Part shown: one piece after another, positions 19,550-29,936 of the stretch | Layout of the letters: each line of letters starts with the position of its first letter | Position numbering within the stretch: position 1 is the stretch's first letter | From: Rhodobacteraceae bacterium QY30 | GTDB taxonomy: Bacteria; Pseudomonadota; Alphaproteobacteria; Rhodobacterales; Rhodobacteraceae | Assembly: GCA_002356635.1 (NCBI GenBank) | Contig: CP023454.1 | Span: 2,464,501-2,528,500, forward strand | Reading direction: 5' to 3' | DNA length: 64,000 bases | Notes under the pieces: generated by a model | Told to the model about the DNA's origin: nothing | Seen by the model: the letters and a program-made list of their open reading frames with translations, nothing else | Database searches by the model: none | Made by a program: the position numbers and the translations under genes

Positions 19550-20101
19550 TCAGGCGGGGGTCTGTGCTTTCGGGAATTGCATCCCGCCGATCAGGCACAG
19601 CACCGCAACGCCCGCGATCATCGACATGCCGGCCAGGATACCGCTGTCCGACCAGACCGGCTTCACCACCATCGCGAAGACGATCAGGAATTGCAGGACA
19701 TAATCGACGCGGGCCGCGCGCAGCAGGCTTCCGGCGATCTCTTCGGCCTCATCCCAGCGGGCGGTGGCGACCAGGTAGGTGATCTTGCCCGACAGCGGCC
19801 CCAGCCGTGTCATTCCGATGACGATGGTGGCCGCGATGCCTGCCAGCCCGAAGACCAGCCAGGCCTCGAAGGCCAGCCCGCCGAACCAGACCATCCCCAA
19901 CCCCGACACCAGCACGATGAAGGAGCCTGGCACAAAGACGCGCGGTGCAAGAACGGTCACAAGGCGGATGATGGTGAACAGGTCGTCGCGGTCCCCGGCG
20001 CGGCGGGCCAGCACCGCGAGAAGCATCAGCGCAAGACCGCCCCCCAGCCAAAGGACGGCCGTGGCGACGTGAAGGAACTTGGTCGCAAGATAAAGGTCCA
20101 T
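19550..20101 (-). CDS. DUF2269 family membrane protein
   Basis: 183 residues, four predicted membrane helices. KFLHVATAVLWLGGGLALMLL at the N-terminus, with the His in helix 1, and VLAPRVFVPGSFIVLVSGLGMVW are typical of the DUF2269/YndJ-like four-helix proteins. Function unknown; the conserved His may bind haem or metal, which is inference. It stands alone between dnaE and the divergent xdh genes. Confidence 0.75.
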   Translation of the reverse strand: MDLYLATKFLHVATAVLWLGGGLALMLLAVLARRAGDRDDLFTIIRLVTVLAPRVFVPGSFIVLVSGLGMVWFGGLAFEAWLVFGLAGIAATIVIGMTRLGPLSGKITYLVATARWDEAEEIAGSLLRAARVDYVLQFLIVFAMVVKPVWSDSGILAGMSMIAGVAVLCLIGGMQFPKAQTPA

Positions 20102-20470
20102 GATGGATCAACCCTGTTGAGATGTTGGTTTTCTTGACTTTACACGCGCGAATATCGGTCGATTGGCGACGCGTTGCGGCAAAACGAACAGATTCGAACG
20201 GATGCGGTCGTCATACGCGCCTTACCCAGCGTCAGGAAAGACTGGAATTCCGTACCCGCTACACGCCCGCAACCCGCTTCGGGCGGTCGCTTCCGGAGCG
20301 ATTTTCATCCGGTTCGTGAAAACACCTTGCGGATTTGCAGGAAAACTTCCGCTTGCCAAAGGCGCCTTGGCGGGCGCTGAATGACGGATCAGGACGACGC
20401 GCACCCCCGCTTTACGCCGCATCGGGCAGGGATGCGTCACGCACCGGAAAGACCGCGGCAGGCTGTACGT
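20102..20470 (+). other. Intergenic region upstream of xdhABC
   Basis: 370 bases without a convincing gene. The xdhA frame is open from an ATG at 20381, but the added 30 residues are unlike any XdhA start. A TTGACT stands at 20133, but nothing like a -10 box lies 16-18 bases on. This region should hold the promoter and regulator sites for the purine operon; I could not define them. Confidence 0.4.
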
Positions 20471-21850
20471 ATGACCGATGTCGCCTTTGTGCTGAACGGC
20501 ACGGATGTCACCCTGACGGAAATCTCGCCCACCCGGACGCTTCTGGACTTTCTGCGCGAAGATCGCGGGCTGACGGGCACCAAGGAAGGCTGCAACGAAG
20601 GCGATTGCGGCGCCTGCACGGTGATGGTTTCCGACGAGCGGGGGGCGCGGGCGCTGAACGCCTGCCTTCTGTTCCTGCCGCAACTGAACGGCAAGGCGGT
20701 GCGCACCGTCGAGGCGCTCTCCGCGCCCGACGGCACCCTGCACCCGGTGCAGCAGGCCATGATCGACCACCACGGCAGCCAGTGCGGCTTTTGCACGCCG
20801 GGTATCGTGATGACTCTTGCCACGGCGCATCTGAACGGGATGCGGGACCACGATGACCAACTGGCCGGGAACCTGTGCCGCTGCACCGGCTATGCCCCGA
20901 TCCTGCGCGCTGCGGAAGCCGCTGCGGTACAACCGGTGCCGGATTGGTTGCACCACGGTCGCCTGACCGCTCCCGAGGTGGCGCGGGGCGATGCAGCGCA
21001 GCCGACATCGGCGGATGACCTGGCGGACTGGTATCAGGCCAACCCCGAAGCCACTCTGGTTGCAGGGGCAACAGATGTTGGCCTTTGGGTGACGAAGGGC
21101 CTGCAAGACCTGAGCCCGCTTTGCTTCCTGGGCCGATGCGCCGATCTTCAACAGATCACCCTCGGCGATGATGGCCTGCGGATCGGCGCCGGCGTGACGA
21201 TTGCCGCATTGCGCAAGGAAGTCTCCGTAAGCCACTCGGATTTCTCGAAATTCCTGCGGCGCTTTGCCAGCGAGCAAATCCGTGCCGCAGCGACCATCGG
21301 CGGCAACATCGCCAATGGCTCCCCCATCGGCGACACGCCCCCTGCTCTGATCGCCATGGGCGCACGGCTGCACCTGCGCCAGGGCCCAGCCCGGCGCGAC
21401 ATGGCGTTGGAGGATTTCTTCCTCGATTACCGCAAGCAGGACCGTCGCCCCGGCGAATTCATCGAAGCGGTGACGATCCCTGCCACGACCCCGGATCTTG
21501 CCTGCTACAAACTGTCCAAAAGGTTCGATCAGGACATTTCGGCCGTCTGCGGCTGCTTCAACATCACCCTCGAAGGTTCGATTGTGAAAAGCGCCAGTAT
21601 TGCCTTTGGCGGCCTAGCGGGCGTTCCGAAGCGCGCGCGGACGGTCGAGGGCGCGCTTGTTGGACGTCCCTTCACACCAGAAACCGTCCACGATGCGCTT
21701 CCGGCCTTCGCGGTCGATTTTTCGCCGCTCTCGGACATGCGCGCCTCGGCCCGCTACCGGCTGGAGGCGGCAGGCGCGATGCTGGTCCGCCATGTCCATG
21801 AACGAAGCGGCACGCCCGTATCGGTCCTTGATCTGGAGGCGGGCGCATGA
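20471..21850 (+). CDS. xdhA: Xanthine dehydrogenase small subunit (FeS/FAD)
   Basis: 459 residues from ATG 20471. Two [2Fe-2S] domains carry [11 protein letters not shown] and CGFCTPGIV...CRCTGY; the FAD domain follows from about residue 180 with [12 protein letters not shown] and [16 protein letters not shown]. Together with XdhB it oxidises hypoxanthine and xanthine to urate and passes electrons from molybdenum through FeS to FAD and NAD+. The next gene starts inside its stop (ATGA). Confidence 0.95.
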   Translation: MTDVAFVLNGTDVTLTEISPTRTLLDFLREDRGLTGTKEGCNEGDCGACTVMVSDERGARALNACLLFLPQLNGKAVRTVEALSAPDGTLHPVQQAMIDHHGSQCGFCTPGIVMTLATAHLNGMRDHDDQLAGNLCRCTGYAPILRAAEAAAVQPVPDWLHHGRLTAPEVARGDAAQPTSADDLADWYQANPEATLVAGATDVGLWVTKGLQDLSPLCFLGRCADLQQITLGDDGLRIGAGVTIAALRKEVSVSHSDFSKFLRRFASEQIRAAATIGGNIANGSPIGDTPPALIAMGARLHLRQGPARRDMALEDFFLDYRKQDRRPGEFIEAVTIPATTPDLACYKLSKRFDQDISAVCGCFNITLEGSIVKSASIAFGGLAGVPKRARTVEGALVGRPFTPETVHDALPAFAVDFSPLSDMRASARYRLEAAGAMLVRHVHERSGTPVSVLDLEAGA

Positions 21851-24276
21851 GCGTGGGCACCCCCCTTCCCCATGACAGCGCCCGGATGCATGTGACGGGC
21901 ACGGCGCGCTATGTCGATGACCTGCCAGTGCCCGCTGGAACGCTGCATCTGGCCTTCGGGCTTTCGACCATCGCGCATGGCGAGATTACCGGGATGGACC
22001 TGTCCGCGGTCACATCCGCTCCCGGAGTCGTTGCAGTGCTGACGGCGCGGGACCTGCCCTTTGCCAATGACGTCTCGCCCTCGAACCATGATGAACCGCT
22101 TCTGGCCGATGGCATCGTCCAGTACCTTGGTCAGCCGGTGTTTCTGGTCATTGCCACCAGCCACCTTGCGGCGCGAAAGGCGGCCAGGCTCGGCCGCATC
22201 ACCTATACCGAACGGCCGGCGATCCTGACGGTCGATCAGGCGCTGGCAGCCCAAAGCCGGTTCGAAGATGGCCCGGTGATCTGGCAGAAGGGCGATCCGG
22301 GGGCCGCGATCAATGCCGCGCCACTTGTCGTCCAGGGTAGCCTGAGCTTGGGCGGGCAGGAGCATTTCTATCTGGAAGGTCAGGCGGCGCTGGCCCTGCC
22401 GCAGGAAGGCGGCGACATGATCGTCCATTCCTCGACCCAGCACCCGACCGAGGTGCAGCACAAGGTGGCCGAAGCCATCGGCGCGCCGATGCACGCCGTC
22501 CGGGTCGAGGTGCGGCGCATGGGCGGCGGCTTTGGCGGCAAGGAAAGCCAGGGGAACGCGCTGGCCGTGGCTTGCGCGGTGGCGGCGCGGGCGACGGGGC
22601 GGCCCTGCAAGATGCGCTATGACCGCGACGACGACATGATGATCACCGGCAAGCGGCACGATTTCCGCATCGACTACCGCGCCGGGGTCGATCATCGGGG
22701 CCGGATCCTGGGGCTGGAGGTCCGGCATCTGGTGCGCTGCGGCTGGTCGATGGACCTGTCTCTGCCGGTGGCGGATCGCGCGATGCTTCATGCCGACAAT
22801 GCCTATTCTCTGCCGAATATCCGGATCGAGAGCCACCGGCTGCGCACCAACACCCAAAGCGCCACTGCCTTTCGCGGCTTTGGCGGCCCGCAGGGGATGC
22901 TGGGGATGGAACGCATCATCGATCATATCGCGCATCGCCTGGGGCATGATCCGCTGGCGGTCAGGCGGGTAAACTACTACCCGGCCTCAACGGGCCCGAC
23001 CGCAGCTCCGTCTCCCCTTGCAGAGGGCACCCCGGAACAGGCGGCGCAGGCGCTGGCACGGGGGGAAAACCCGTCCTCCCGCGCCGCGGTGGATCTGGAG
23101 CCACCAGCCGCCGCCCCCGACCCGCATGGTTACCAGACGACGCCCTTTCACCAGCCGGTCGAGGATTTCATCCTGCACGAGATGACCGCGCGCCTTGCGG
23201 AAAGCGCGGACTATGACCGTCGACGGGCCGAGATTTCCGCCTGGAACCGGCTGAGCCCGGTTCTGAAGCGCGGGATCGCCATGACGCCGGTGAAATTCGG
23301 GATTTCCTTCACGCTGACGCATCTGAACCAGGCGGGCGCGCTGGTGCATGTCTACCAGGACGGCTCGGTCCACCTGAACCACGGCGGGACGGAAATGGGC
23401 CAGGGCCTGTTTCAGAAGGTCGCGCAGGTGGCAGCGCGGGTCTTTGGTCTTGCGCCCGAGGCGATCCGCATCACCGCGACAGATACCGCCAAGGTGCCCA
23501 ACACTTCCGCCACGGCGGCCTCGTCCGGGTCGGATCTGAACGGCATGGCGGTCAAGGCCGCTTGTGAGGCGATCCGCGACCGGATCGCCGCGCATCTGGC
23601 CGAAACCCGCCAGACCACCGCCGACCGGGTCATCTTCACCGATGGCATCGTCCGGATCGGCGGGGATGAGATCACCTTTGCCGAGGCCGCGATGGCCGCC
23701 TATCTGGGCCGCGTCAGCCTGTCGGCCACCGGCTTCTACGCCACGCCGAAACTGTCCTGGGACCGCAAGCGCGGCGTGGGGCGGCCCTTCTTCTACTTTG
23801 CCTACGGTGTTTCGGTGACCGAGGTCGCCATCGACACCCTGACCGGCGAAAACCGCATCCTTCGCACCGATATTCTGCATGATGCCGGGTCGAGCCTGAA
23901 CCCCGCCATCGACCTGGGGCAGATCGAGGGCGGTTTCGTTCAGGGGGCCGGGTGGCTGACGACAGAGGAACTGGTCTGGGACGACAAGGGCCGGCTGATG
24001 ACCCATGCGCCGTCAACCTACAAGATCCCCGCCGCCTCGGATCGCCCGCGGGTTTTCAACGTCACCTTGTGGGATGCTCCGAACGGGGAAGAGACGATTT
24101 TTCGGTCCAAGGCCGTGGGGGAACCGCCCCTGATGCACGGAATTTCCGCCTTCCTGGCGCTGTCGGATGCTTGCGCTGCCTGCGGGCCGCATTGGCCCAA
24201 TCTGCAAGCCCCCGCGACGCCGGAACAGGTGCTGGCCGCCGTCCACCGCGCCCGTGGACCGGAGGCCGAGGGATGA
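21847..24276 (+). CDS. xdhB: Xanthine dehydrogenase large subunit (molybdopterin)
   Basis: 809 residues. Molybdenum-cofactor motifs: [40 protein letters not shown] and the catalytic-Glu segment [16 protein letters not shown] near the C-terminus. It is longer than usual by about 50 residues, because an Ala/Pro-rich stretch (about residues 378-427) follows VRRVNYYP and precedes [10 protein letters not shown]. All catalytic motifs are intact, so it should be active. Overlaps xdhA and xdhC by 4 bases each. Confidence 0.95.
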   Translation: MSVGTPLPHDSARMHVTGTARYVDDLPVPAGTLHLAFGLSTIAHGEITGMDLSAVTSAPGVVAVLTARDLPFANDVSPSNHDEPLLADGIVQYLGQPVFLVIATSHLAARKAARLGRITYTERPAILTVDQALAAQSRFEDGPVIWQKGDPGAAINAAPLVVQGSLSLGGQEHFYLEGQAALALPQEGGDMIVHSSTQHPTEVQHKVAEAIGAPMHAVRVEVRRMGGGFGGKESQGNALAVACAVAARATGRPCKMRYDRDDDMMITGKRHDFRIDYRAGVDHRGRILGLEVRHLVRCGWSMDLSLPVADRAMLHADNAYSLPNIRIESHRLRTNTQSATAFRGFGGPQGMLGMERIIDHIAHRLGHDPLAVRRVNYYPASTGPTAAPSPLAEGTPEQAAQALARGENPSSRAAVDLEPPAAAPDPHGYQTTPFHQPVEDFILHEMTARLAESADYDRRRAEISAWNRLSPVLKRGIAMTPVKFGISFTLTHLNQAGALVHVYQDGSVHLNHGGTEMGQGLFQKVAQVAARVFGLAPEAIRITATDTAKVPNTSATAASSGSDLNGMAVKAACEAIRDRIAAHLAETRQTTADRVIFTDGIVRIGGDEITFAEAAMAAYLGRVSLSATGFYATPKLSWDRKRGVGRPFFYFAYGVSVTEVAIDTLTGENRILRTDILHDAGSSLNPAIDLGQIEGGFVQGAGWLTTEELVWDDKGRLMTHAPSTYKIPAASDRPRVFNVTLWDAPNGEETIFRSKAVGEPPLMHGISAFLALSDACAACGPHWPNLQAPATPEQVLAAVHRARGPEAEG

Positions 24277-25247
24277 GCCTTGATGCCGCACGCCTGACCG
24301 ACGCCATTGCCCGCAACGGCCCGGTTATCAGGGTCGTGGTGGCTGAAACCGCCGGATCGACCCCACGCGAGGTGGGGGCGTCCATGCTGGTCTGGGCCGA
24401 TGGGCAAGAGGGCACCATAGGCGGCGGCGCGCTGGAACATGAAGCGACCCAGACCGCCCGCGCGATGCTGGCCTTCGCCGCGCCCGACCGGGTGGACCGC
24501 CTGCCCCTGGGACCGGCCCGCGGCCAGTGCTGCGGCGGGGCGGTGGTGCTTTTGTCCGAACGCTGGGATGCAGCGCGGGTCCTGGCGCTGGACGGTCCGA
24601 TGCATGCGCGGCCCCTTCCCGGACAAGGACCGGAGATGCCCCTTCCCGTCCGCCGCATGCTGTCCCGCGCGCGCGCCCAAGGCGTGGTCCCGACGCCCGG
24701 TATCGTCAAGGGCTGGATGATCGAGCCCCTTGCGCCTCCCCTCAGGCCCATCTGGATTTGGGGCGCGGGACATGTCGGGCGGGCTCTCGTCGCGGTTCTG
24801 GCGCCGCTTCCGTCCCTTTCGCTGACCTGGATCGACACCGACCGGGCGCGCTTTCCCGACAAGGTCCCCATGGGGGTCACGATCCATGCCACGCAGACGC
24901 CCGGCACGCTGGTGATCGATGCGCCGACGGATGCCGAACATCTGGTGCTGACCTTTTCCCATGCGCTGGACCTGGAGCTATGCCACCTGCTTCTGACCCA
25001 CGGCTTTCGCCGCCTGGGTGTGATCGGCTCGGTTACCAAATGGGCGCGGTTCCGGTCGCGGCTGATGGCGCTTGGTCACGGGGCGGACGCGATCGGGCGC
25101 ATCGACTGCCCGATCGGCCTGCCCGACCTGGGCAAGCACCCGCAGGCCATTGCAGTTGGCGTGGCGGCAAGGATACTGAGCGACACGGCAGTCGCGGCCA
25201 CCGCCCCGACCGAAAGCCACGCCAGAACAGGGGGAACGTCAGCGTGA
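24273..25247 (+). CDS. xdhC: Xanthine dehydrogenase accessory protein
   Basis: 324 residues from the ATG that overlaps the xdhB stop. The N-terminal XdhC/CoxI domain has VVVAETAGSTPREVGASMLV and GGGALEHEA; the C-terminal Rossmann domain has IWIWGAGHVGRALVAVLAPL. XdhC binds molybdopterin cofactor, helps its sulfuration, and loads it into XdhB. The GTG of the next gene overlaps its stop (GTGA), linking the enzyme genes to the transporter genes. Confidence 0.93.
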   Translation: MSLDAARLTDAIARNGPVIRVVVAETAGSTPREVGASMLVWADGQEGTIGGGALEHEATQTARAMLAFAAPDRVDRLPLGPARGQCCGGAVVLLSERWDAARVLALDGPMHARPLPGQGPEMPLPVRRMLSRARAQGVVPTPGIVKGWMIEPLAPPLRPIWIWGAGHVGRALVAVLAPLPSLSLTWIDTDRARFPDKVPMGVTIHATQTPGTLVIDAPTDAEHLVLTFSHALDLELCHLLLTHGFRRLGVIGSVTKWARFRSRLMALGHGADAIGRIDCPIGLPDLGKHPQAIAVGVAARILSDTAVAATAPTESHARTGGTSA

Positions 25248-26818
25248 CCGATCTTTTGCGGATCGAGGGGATTTCCAAATCCTACCCGGGCGTCAAGGCG
25301 AATGACGACGTGTCGTTCACCATCGGTCAGGGCCGCATCCACGCGCTTCTGGGGGAAAACGGCGCCGGGAAATCGACGCTGGTCAAGATGATCTACGGCC
25401 TTGTCCGCCCCGACAGCGGTCGGATGGTGATGCACGGCGCGCCTTACCAGCCCGCCGATCCGCGCGCCGCGCGGGCGCAGGGCGTGGCGATGGTGTTCCA
25501 GCACTTCAGCCTGTTCGATGCGCTGACGGTGGCCGAAAACGTGGCACTGGGCATGGACAACCCGCCTCCCTTGCGCGACCTGGCCCGCCGCATCCGCGAG
25601 GTGTCGGAGGGCTACGGGCTGCCGCTGGATCCGGGACGGGTGGTGGGCGACCTTTCGGCGGGCGAGCGCCAGCGGATCGAGATCCTGCGCTGCCTGCTTC
25701 AGGATCCGAAGCTTCTGATCATGGACGAGCCCACTTCGGTCCTGACCCCGCAGGAGGTGACGATCCTGTTCGGCACGCTGCGGCAACTGGCTGCGGAAGG
25801 CACGTCTATCCTCTACATCTCGCACAAGCTCGAGGAGATCCGCAGCCTGTGCGACGAGGCGACCATCCTGCGCCACGGCAAGGTGGTGGGAAGCTGCAAC
25901 CCGCGTGACACCTCGGCCCGGGCGATGGCCGAGATGATGGTCGGCGCCTCGCTGCGGGCACCGGCGCGAACGGCCACCGAACCCGGCCCCGTCGCGCTGG
26001 AGGTCAGGAACCTGTCGCTGCCCGCAACCCATCCCTTCGGCACGCCGCTGCGGGCCATCTCGCTGGCGGTCCGGCAGGGTGAGGTTCTGGGGATCGGCGG
26101 CGTTGCGGGGAACGGGCAGGACGAACTGATGCTGGCCCTTTCGGGCGAGGTCCGAAGTGCCGCCGAAACGGTCCGCGTCCTGGGCCAACCGGTGGGCGAC
26201 CAGGATCCGAACAGCCGCCGCCGCGCCGGCATGGTCACCGCGCCCGAGGAACGGCTGGGCCATGCCGCCGTGCCGGAGATGAGCCTGACCGAAAACGCCG
26301 TCCTGTCCGGGACGGTGCGCAAGCGGCTGGCGCGGCGCGGCTTCATCGACTGGCGCGCCGCCGAGGACTGGGCGGCCGAGATCATCGCCACCTTCGACGT
26401 CCGCACCCGCGGGACCGGCACCCCCGCGGCCGCGCTGTCGGGCGGCAACCTTCAGAAATTCGTCCTGGGGCGCGAGATCATGCAGAGCCCCGCGGTGATC
26501 GTCGTCAACCAGCCCACCTGGGGCGTCGATGCCTCGGCCGCGGCTTATATCCGGCAGGCGCTTCTGGACCGCGCGGCGGCGGGGGCCGCCGTCGTCGTCA
26601 TCAGCCAGGACATCGACGAGATCCTGGAAATCGCGGATACGTTCGCCGCTCTGAACGAAGGGCGGCTGTCCGCACCGCGCCCCGTGGCCGGACTGACGCT
26701 GGAACAGATCGGGTTGATGCTGGGCGGCGCGCATGGGATGCACCAGGCCGAGCCCGAAGCCCTTCATGCCGCCGTCCCTGCGGCGTCACTGCCGGAAAGT
26801 CCGCATGTTCCTTCTTGA
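25244..26818 (+). CDS. ABC transporter ATP-binding protein, purine/nucleoside (BMP) type
   Basis: 524 residues, two ATPase domains. The first has Walker A GENGAGKST, signature LSAGERQRIEIL and Walker B LLIMDEPTS. The second has the degenerate Walker A GGVAGNGQDEL, LSGGNLQKFVLGREI and VIVVNQPTWGVD, the altered pattern typical of sugar and BmpA-type nucleoside importers. GTG start, overlapping xdhC. The position behind xdhABC suggests uptake of a purine base or nucleoside to feed xanthine dehydrogenase. The last 14 bases overlap the permease. Confidence 0.9.
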   Translation: MTDLLRIEGISKSYPGVKANDDVSFTIGQGRIHALLGENGAGKSTLVKMIYGLVRPDSGRMVMHGAPYQPADPRAARAQGVAMVFQHFSLFDALTVAENVALGMDNPPPLRDLARRIREVSEGYGLPLDPGRVVGDLSAGERQRIEILRCLLQDPKLLIMDEPTSVLTPQEVTILFGTLRQLAAEGTSILYISHKLEEIRSLCDEATILRHGKVVGSCNPRDTSARAMAEMMVGASLRAPARTATEPGPVALEVRNLSLPATHPFGTPLRAISLAVRQGEVLGIGGVAGNGQDELMLALSGEVRSAAETVRVLGQPVGDQDPNSRRRAGMVTAPEERLGHAAVPEMSLTENAVLSGTVRKRLARRGFIDWRAAEDWAAEIIATFDVRTRGTGTPAAALSGGNLQKFVLGREIMQSPAVIVVNQPTWGVDASAAAYIRQALLDRAAAGAAVVVISQDIDEILEIADTFAALNEGRLSAPRPVAGLTLEQIGLMLGGAHGMHQAEPEALHAAVPAASLPESPHVPS

Positions 26819-27884
26819 AAAACGCCCCGAAGCCTCGCGGCTCTGGACCTGGGGCACGCCTGTCCTTGCGGTCGTGGCGACCATGATCGCGGGCGGCCTT
26901 CTGTTCGCGCTGATGGGCAAGGATCCGTTCCTGGCGATCCGCGCGATCTTCTGGGATCCTCTGTTCGGCCCGAACGCCAGCTATTTCCGTCCGCAGCTTC
27001 TTGTGAAGGCCGGCCCCCTGATCCTGATCGCGATGGGGCTGAGTTTCGGCTTCCGCGCCGGGATCTGGAACATCGGCGCCGAAGGGCAGTACGTCATCGG
27101 CGCGCTGTGCGGTGCCGCGGTGGCGCTGGCGGCCTATCCGGCCGAAAACCTGCTGATCTTTCCGGCCATGATCCTGGCGGGCGCGCTGGGCGGGTTTCTG
27201 TGGGGGATGATCCCGGCGTTCCTCAGGATCCGCTTCGGCACGAATGAGATCCTGGTTTCGCTGATGCTGGTCTATGTGGCCGAAAACGTGCTGTCCTACA
27301 TGGCACACGGGCCGTTGAAGAACCCGCAGGGCTACGGCTTTCCGGGATCGCGGAACCTGCAACAATATCCCAGCGCTCATAACGCCGAGGTCATCGCGGG
27401 TACCGGACTGCACTGGGGCGTTCTGGCGGCACTGGCGGCGGTCGTCGTGGGCCATGTCCTGTTGAACCGGCATATCTTCGGCTTCCAGATCCGCGTTGCG
27501 GGCCAGGCCCCGCGCGCCGCGCGCTTTGCCGGGGTGAACCCGGACCGCCTGGTCGCCATCTGTCTTGGCGGCTCGGGCGCGCTGGCGGGTCTTGCCGGGA
27601 TCTTCGAGGTATCGGGCCCCGGCGGGCAGATCACCGACGCCTTCAACGTCGGCTACGGCTTCACCGCGATCATCGTGGCCTTCCTGGGCCGGCTGGAGCC
27701 CCTGGGCATCCTGCTGGCGGGGCTTCTGATGGCGCTGACCTACATCGGCGGGGAAACCGCGCAGCTGGTCGTGGGCCTTCCGGCGGCGGCGATCCAGGCC
27801 TTCCAGGGGATGCTGCTGTTCTTCCTGCTGGCCTTCGATCTTCTGACCCACTACCGCATCCGCAGACGGAGGATCCCGGCATGA
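26805..27884 (+). CDS. ABC transporter permease (BMP-type, first)
   Basis: 359 residues from ATG 26805, about nine membrane segments. GLSFGFRAGIWNIGAEGQYVIGAL is the hallmark of the YufP/NupB-type permeases of nucleoside importers, as is FGTNEILVSLMLVYVAENV. It forms the inner-membrane channel with the following permease. Overlaps both neighbours (14 bases before, 4 after). Confidence 0.9.
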   Translation: MFLLEKRPEASRLWTWGTPVLAVVATMIAGGLLFALMGKDPFLAIRAIFWDPLFGPNASYFRPQLLVKAGPLILIAMGLSFGFRAGIWNIGAEGQYVIGALCGAAVALAAYPAENLLIFPAMILAGALGGFLWGMIPAFLRIRFGTNEILVSLMLVYVAENVLSYMAHGPLKNPQGYGFPGSRNLQQYPSAHNAEVIAGTGLHWGVLAALAAVVVGHVLLNRHIFGFQIRVAGQAPRAARFAGVNPDRLVAICLGGSGALAGLAGIFEVSGPGGQITDAFNVGYGFTAIIVAFLGRLEPLGILLAGLLMALTYIGGETAQLVVGLPAAAIQAFQGMLLFFLLAFDLLTHYRIRRRRIPA

Positions 27885-28813
27885 CCCTGGGCGGCATCGA
27901 CATCGTGATGCTCATCGCCTCGATGATGGTCGCGGCGACGCCGATCCTTCTGGCGGCGACGGGCGAGATGGTCGCCGAGAAGGCCGGTGTGCTGAACCTG
28001 GGAGTAGAGGGCATGATGATCATGGGCGCCATCGGCGGCTTTGGCGCCGCGGTACTGACCGGCAGCCCGGTGATCGGATTCCTTGCGGCAGCGGCGGCCG
28101 GAGTGGTGATGGCGCTGCTGTTCGCGGTGCTGACCCTGAAGCTGCTGTCGAACCAGGTGGCGACGGGTCTGGCGCTGACGCTGTTCGGGCTGGGGCTTTC
28201 GGCGCTGCTGGGCCAAGGGTTGCAGGGCATCAAGCCGCCCCCCACGGCCCGGCTGCCGCTGGGTCCGCTGGCCGACCTGCCGGTGCTGGGTCCCATCGTG
28301 TTCGGCCATGACTGGGTGGTCTATCTCTCTCTGGCGCTGGTGGTGGCGGTCCGGTGGTATCTGGCCCGCACGCGCGGCGGGCTGGTCCTGCGCGCGGTGG
28401 GGGAAAACCCGGATGCGGCCCATGCGCTTGGCTATCCGGTTGTCCGGGTGCGGGTGCTGGCGCTGGCCTTCGGCGGCGCGCTGGCGGGGCTTGGGGGGGC
28501 CTACCTCAGCCTGGTGCGGGTGCCGCAATGGACCGAGGGTATGACGGCCGGCGCCGGCTGGATCGCGCTGGCCATCGTCGTTTTCGCCAGTTGGAGGGCC
28601 GAGCGCGTGCTGCTGGGCGCCTATCTGTTCGGAGGCATCACCGTGCTGCAACTGCGCCTTCAGGCCGCAGGTGTGGCCATTCCGGTGCAGATCCTGTCGA
28701 TGGCGCCTTACCTGATCACCATTCTTGTTCTGGTGGTGATGTCGGCGCGCGGCGGGCGCGCCCGGCTTCAGGCTCCGGCAGCCCTGGGCCGGCCCTTCGT
28801 GGCCGTGCGCTGA
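27881..28813 (+). CDS. ABC transporter permease (BMP-type, second)
   Basis: 310 residues, about eight membrane segments. TGEMVAEKAGVLNLGVEGMMIMGAI and LLSNQVATGLALTLFGLGLSAL mark the YufQ/NupC-type partner permease. The start overlaps the stop of the previous permease by 4 bases. No BMP-family substrate-binding protein gene follows; it must be encoded elsewhere or has been lost. Confidence 0.9.
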   Translation: MTLGGIDIVMLIASMMVAATPILLAATGEMVAEKAGVLNLGVEGMMIMGAIGGFGAAVLTGSPVIGFLAAAAAGVVMALLFAVLTLKLLSNQVATGLALTLFGLGLSALLGQGLQGIKPPPTARLPLGPLADLPVLGPIVFGHDWVVYLSLALVVAVRWYLARTRGGLVLRAVGENPDAAHALGYPVVRVRVLALAFGGALAGLGGAYLSLVRVPQWTEGMTAGAGWIALAIVVFASWRAERVLLGAYLFGGITVLQLRLQAAGVAIPVQILSMAPYLITILVLVVMSARGGRARLQAPAALGRPFVAVR

Positions 28814-28836
28814 CCTCCCGGCCCCATGCCAGCGCG

Positions 28837-29817
28837 ATGACCGCTCCGAACCTGCTGATCGTGGCCCAGTCGGGCCGGCTGGCCCACGAAGCGGTGATCT
28901 TCGCCGCCTCACTGCGTCACAGCGACCCGGGTTTTGCCGGGCGGGTCATCTGCGCCGTGCCGAACCAGGGGGCCCTCTGGCCGGTGGAGACCGCCCTCCC
29001 CGATCTCGCGCGCGCGGCGCTAGACCGGCTGGAGGTCGAGGTCCGGCCCTTCGACTGCCGGATCTGGGGCCAGCGCTATCCGCAGGGCAACAAGATCGAG
29101 GCACTGGCGGTTCTGCCCGAGGGGGAGCCGTTCCTGTTCTTCGACACCGACACGCTGGTCACCGGGGCGCTGTCGGGGATCGGATTCGACATGACCCGGC
29201 CCACCGCCTCGATGCGACGAGAGCCGACCTGGCCAGTGGTGCCGCCCTACGGTCCTTCGGCGGACCAGATCTGGCAGGCGCTTTACGACCGGTTCGGCCT
29301 GGACTTCGCCAGCAGCCTGGATCCAGCGCAGCCGGCCTATGCCTGGCAGCGGCATCTTTACTTCAACGCGGGCTGGTTCCTTGGCCCCTGCCCGCACCGC
29401 TTCGGCCTTCGGTTTGCCGAAATCGCCCGCAGCATCGAGACGGCGCCGCCGCCGGAACTTGCGTCGCAGGCGCTGTATCCCTGGCTGGACCAGATCGCTC
29501 TGCCGCTGGTCATCCACGGATTCGGGGGTGGTCGGCCGGGGCCCGAGCTTTCGGGCTTGGACGGAGACGTGACCTGCCACTACCGCGCGCTGCCGCTGCT
29601 TTACGCTCGGGAAAGCGACCATGCGGTCCGCGTGATCGAGGCCTGCCTGGCCCCGAACCCGATCAAGCGGGTGGTGAAGGAGCACGATCCGGTGAAGCGC
29701 ATCGTCTTTCAGGGCAAGGGCGCGCGGATCCGCGCCCTGTTCGACCGCAACGCCCTTCCCTTGCGGGAAGCGAGTATCCGCAACCGCCTGAGGGCGGAAG
29801 GGCTGTGGCTGCGATAG
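28837..29817 (+). CDS. Hypothetical protein, glycosyltransferase-like (DxD motif)
   Basis: 326 residues from ATG 28837. Not a protein I can name. The N-terminal half looks like a GT-A fold: NLLIVAQSGRLAHEAVIFAASLR, then an acidic metal-type motif in FLFFDTDTLVTG, and further on RHLYFNAGWFLGPCPHRFG, reminiscent of family 8 enzymes. No membrane segment or signal peptide. It follows the transporter by 23 bases, so may be read through, but has no evident link to purines. The donor and acceptor are unknown. Confidence 0.6.
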   Translation: MTAPNLLIVAQSGRLAHEAVIFAASLRHSDPGFAGRVICAVPNQGALWPVETALPDLARAALDRLEVEVRPFDCRIWGQRYPQGNKIEALAVLPEGEPFLFFDTDTLVTGALSGIGFDMTRPTASMRREPTWPVVPPYGPSADQIWQALYDRFGLDFASSLDPAQPAYAWQRHLYFNAGWFLGPCPHRFGLRFAEIARSIETAPPPELASQALYPWLDQIALPLVIHGFGGGRPGPELSGLDGDVTCHYRALPLLYARESDHAVRVIEACLAPNPIKRVVKEHDPVKRIVFQGKGARIRALFDRNALPLREASIRNRLRAEGLWLR

Positions 29818-29936
29818 GGCGGAGTTCGTGGGGAAAACCCGCCACTTGCAGAAGGTGTTAGCGACACCGTCCTTGCCCGTGGGCGCCCATCGGTTGTAAG
29901 CCCTGCGCAACGCTTCTCACCCCAAGGACAAATGCC

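Noticed and set aside
17158-19782. 874-codon open frame on the plus strand
   Set aside because: It is antisense to dnaE along its whole length, arises from GC codon bias and has no recognisable domain.
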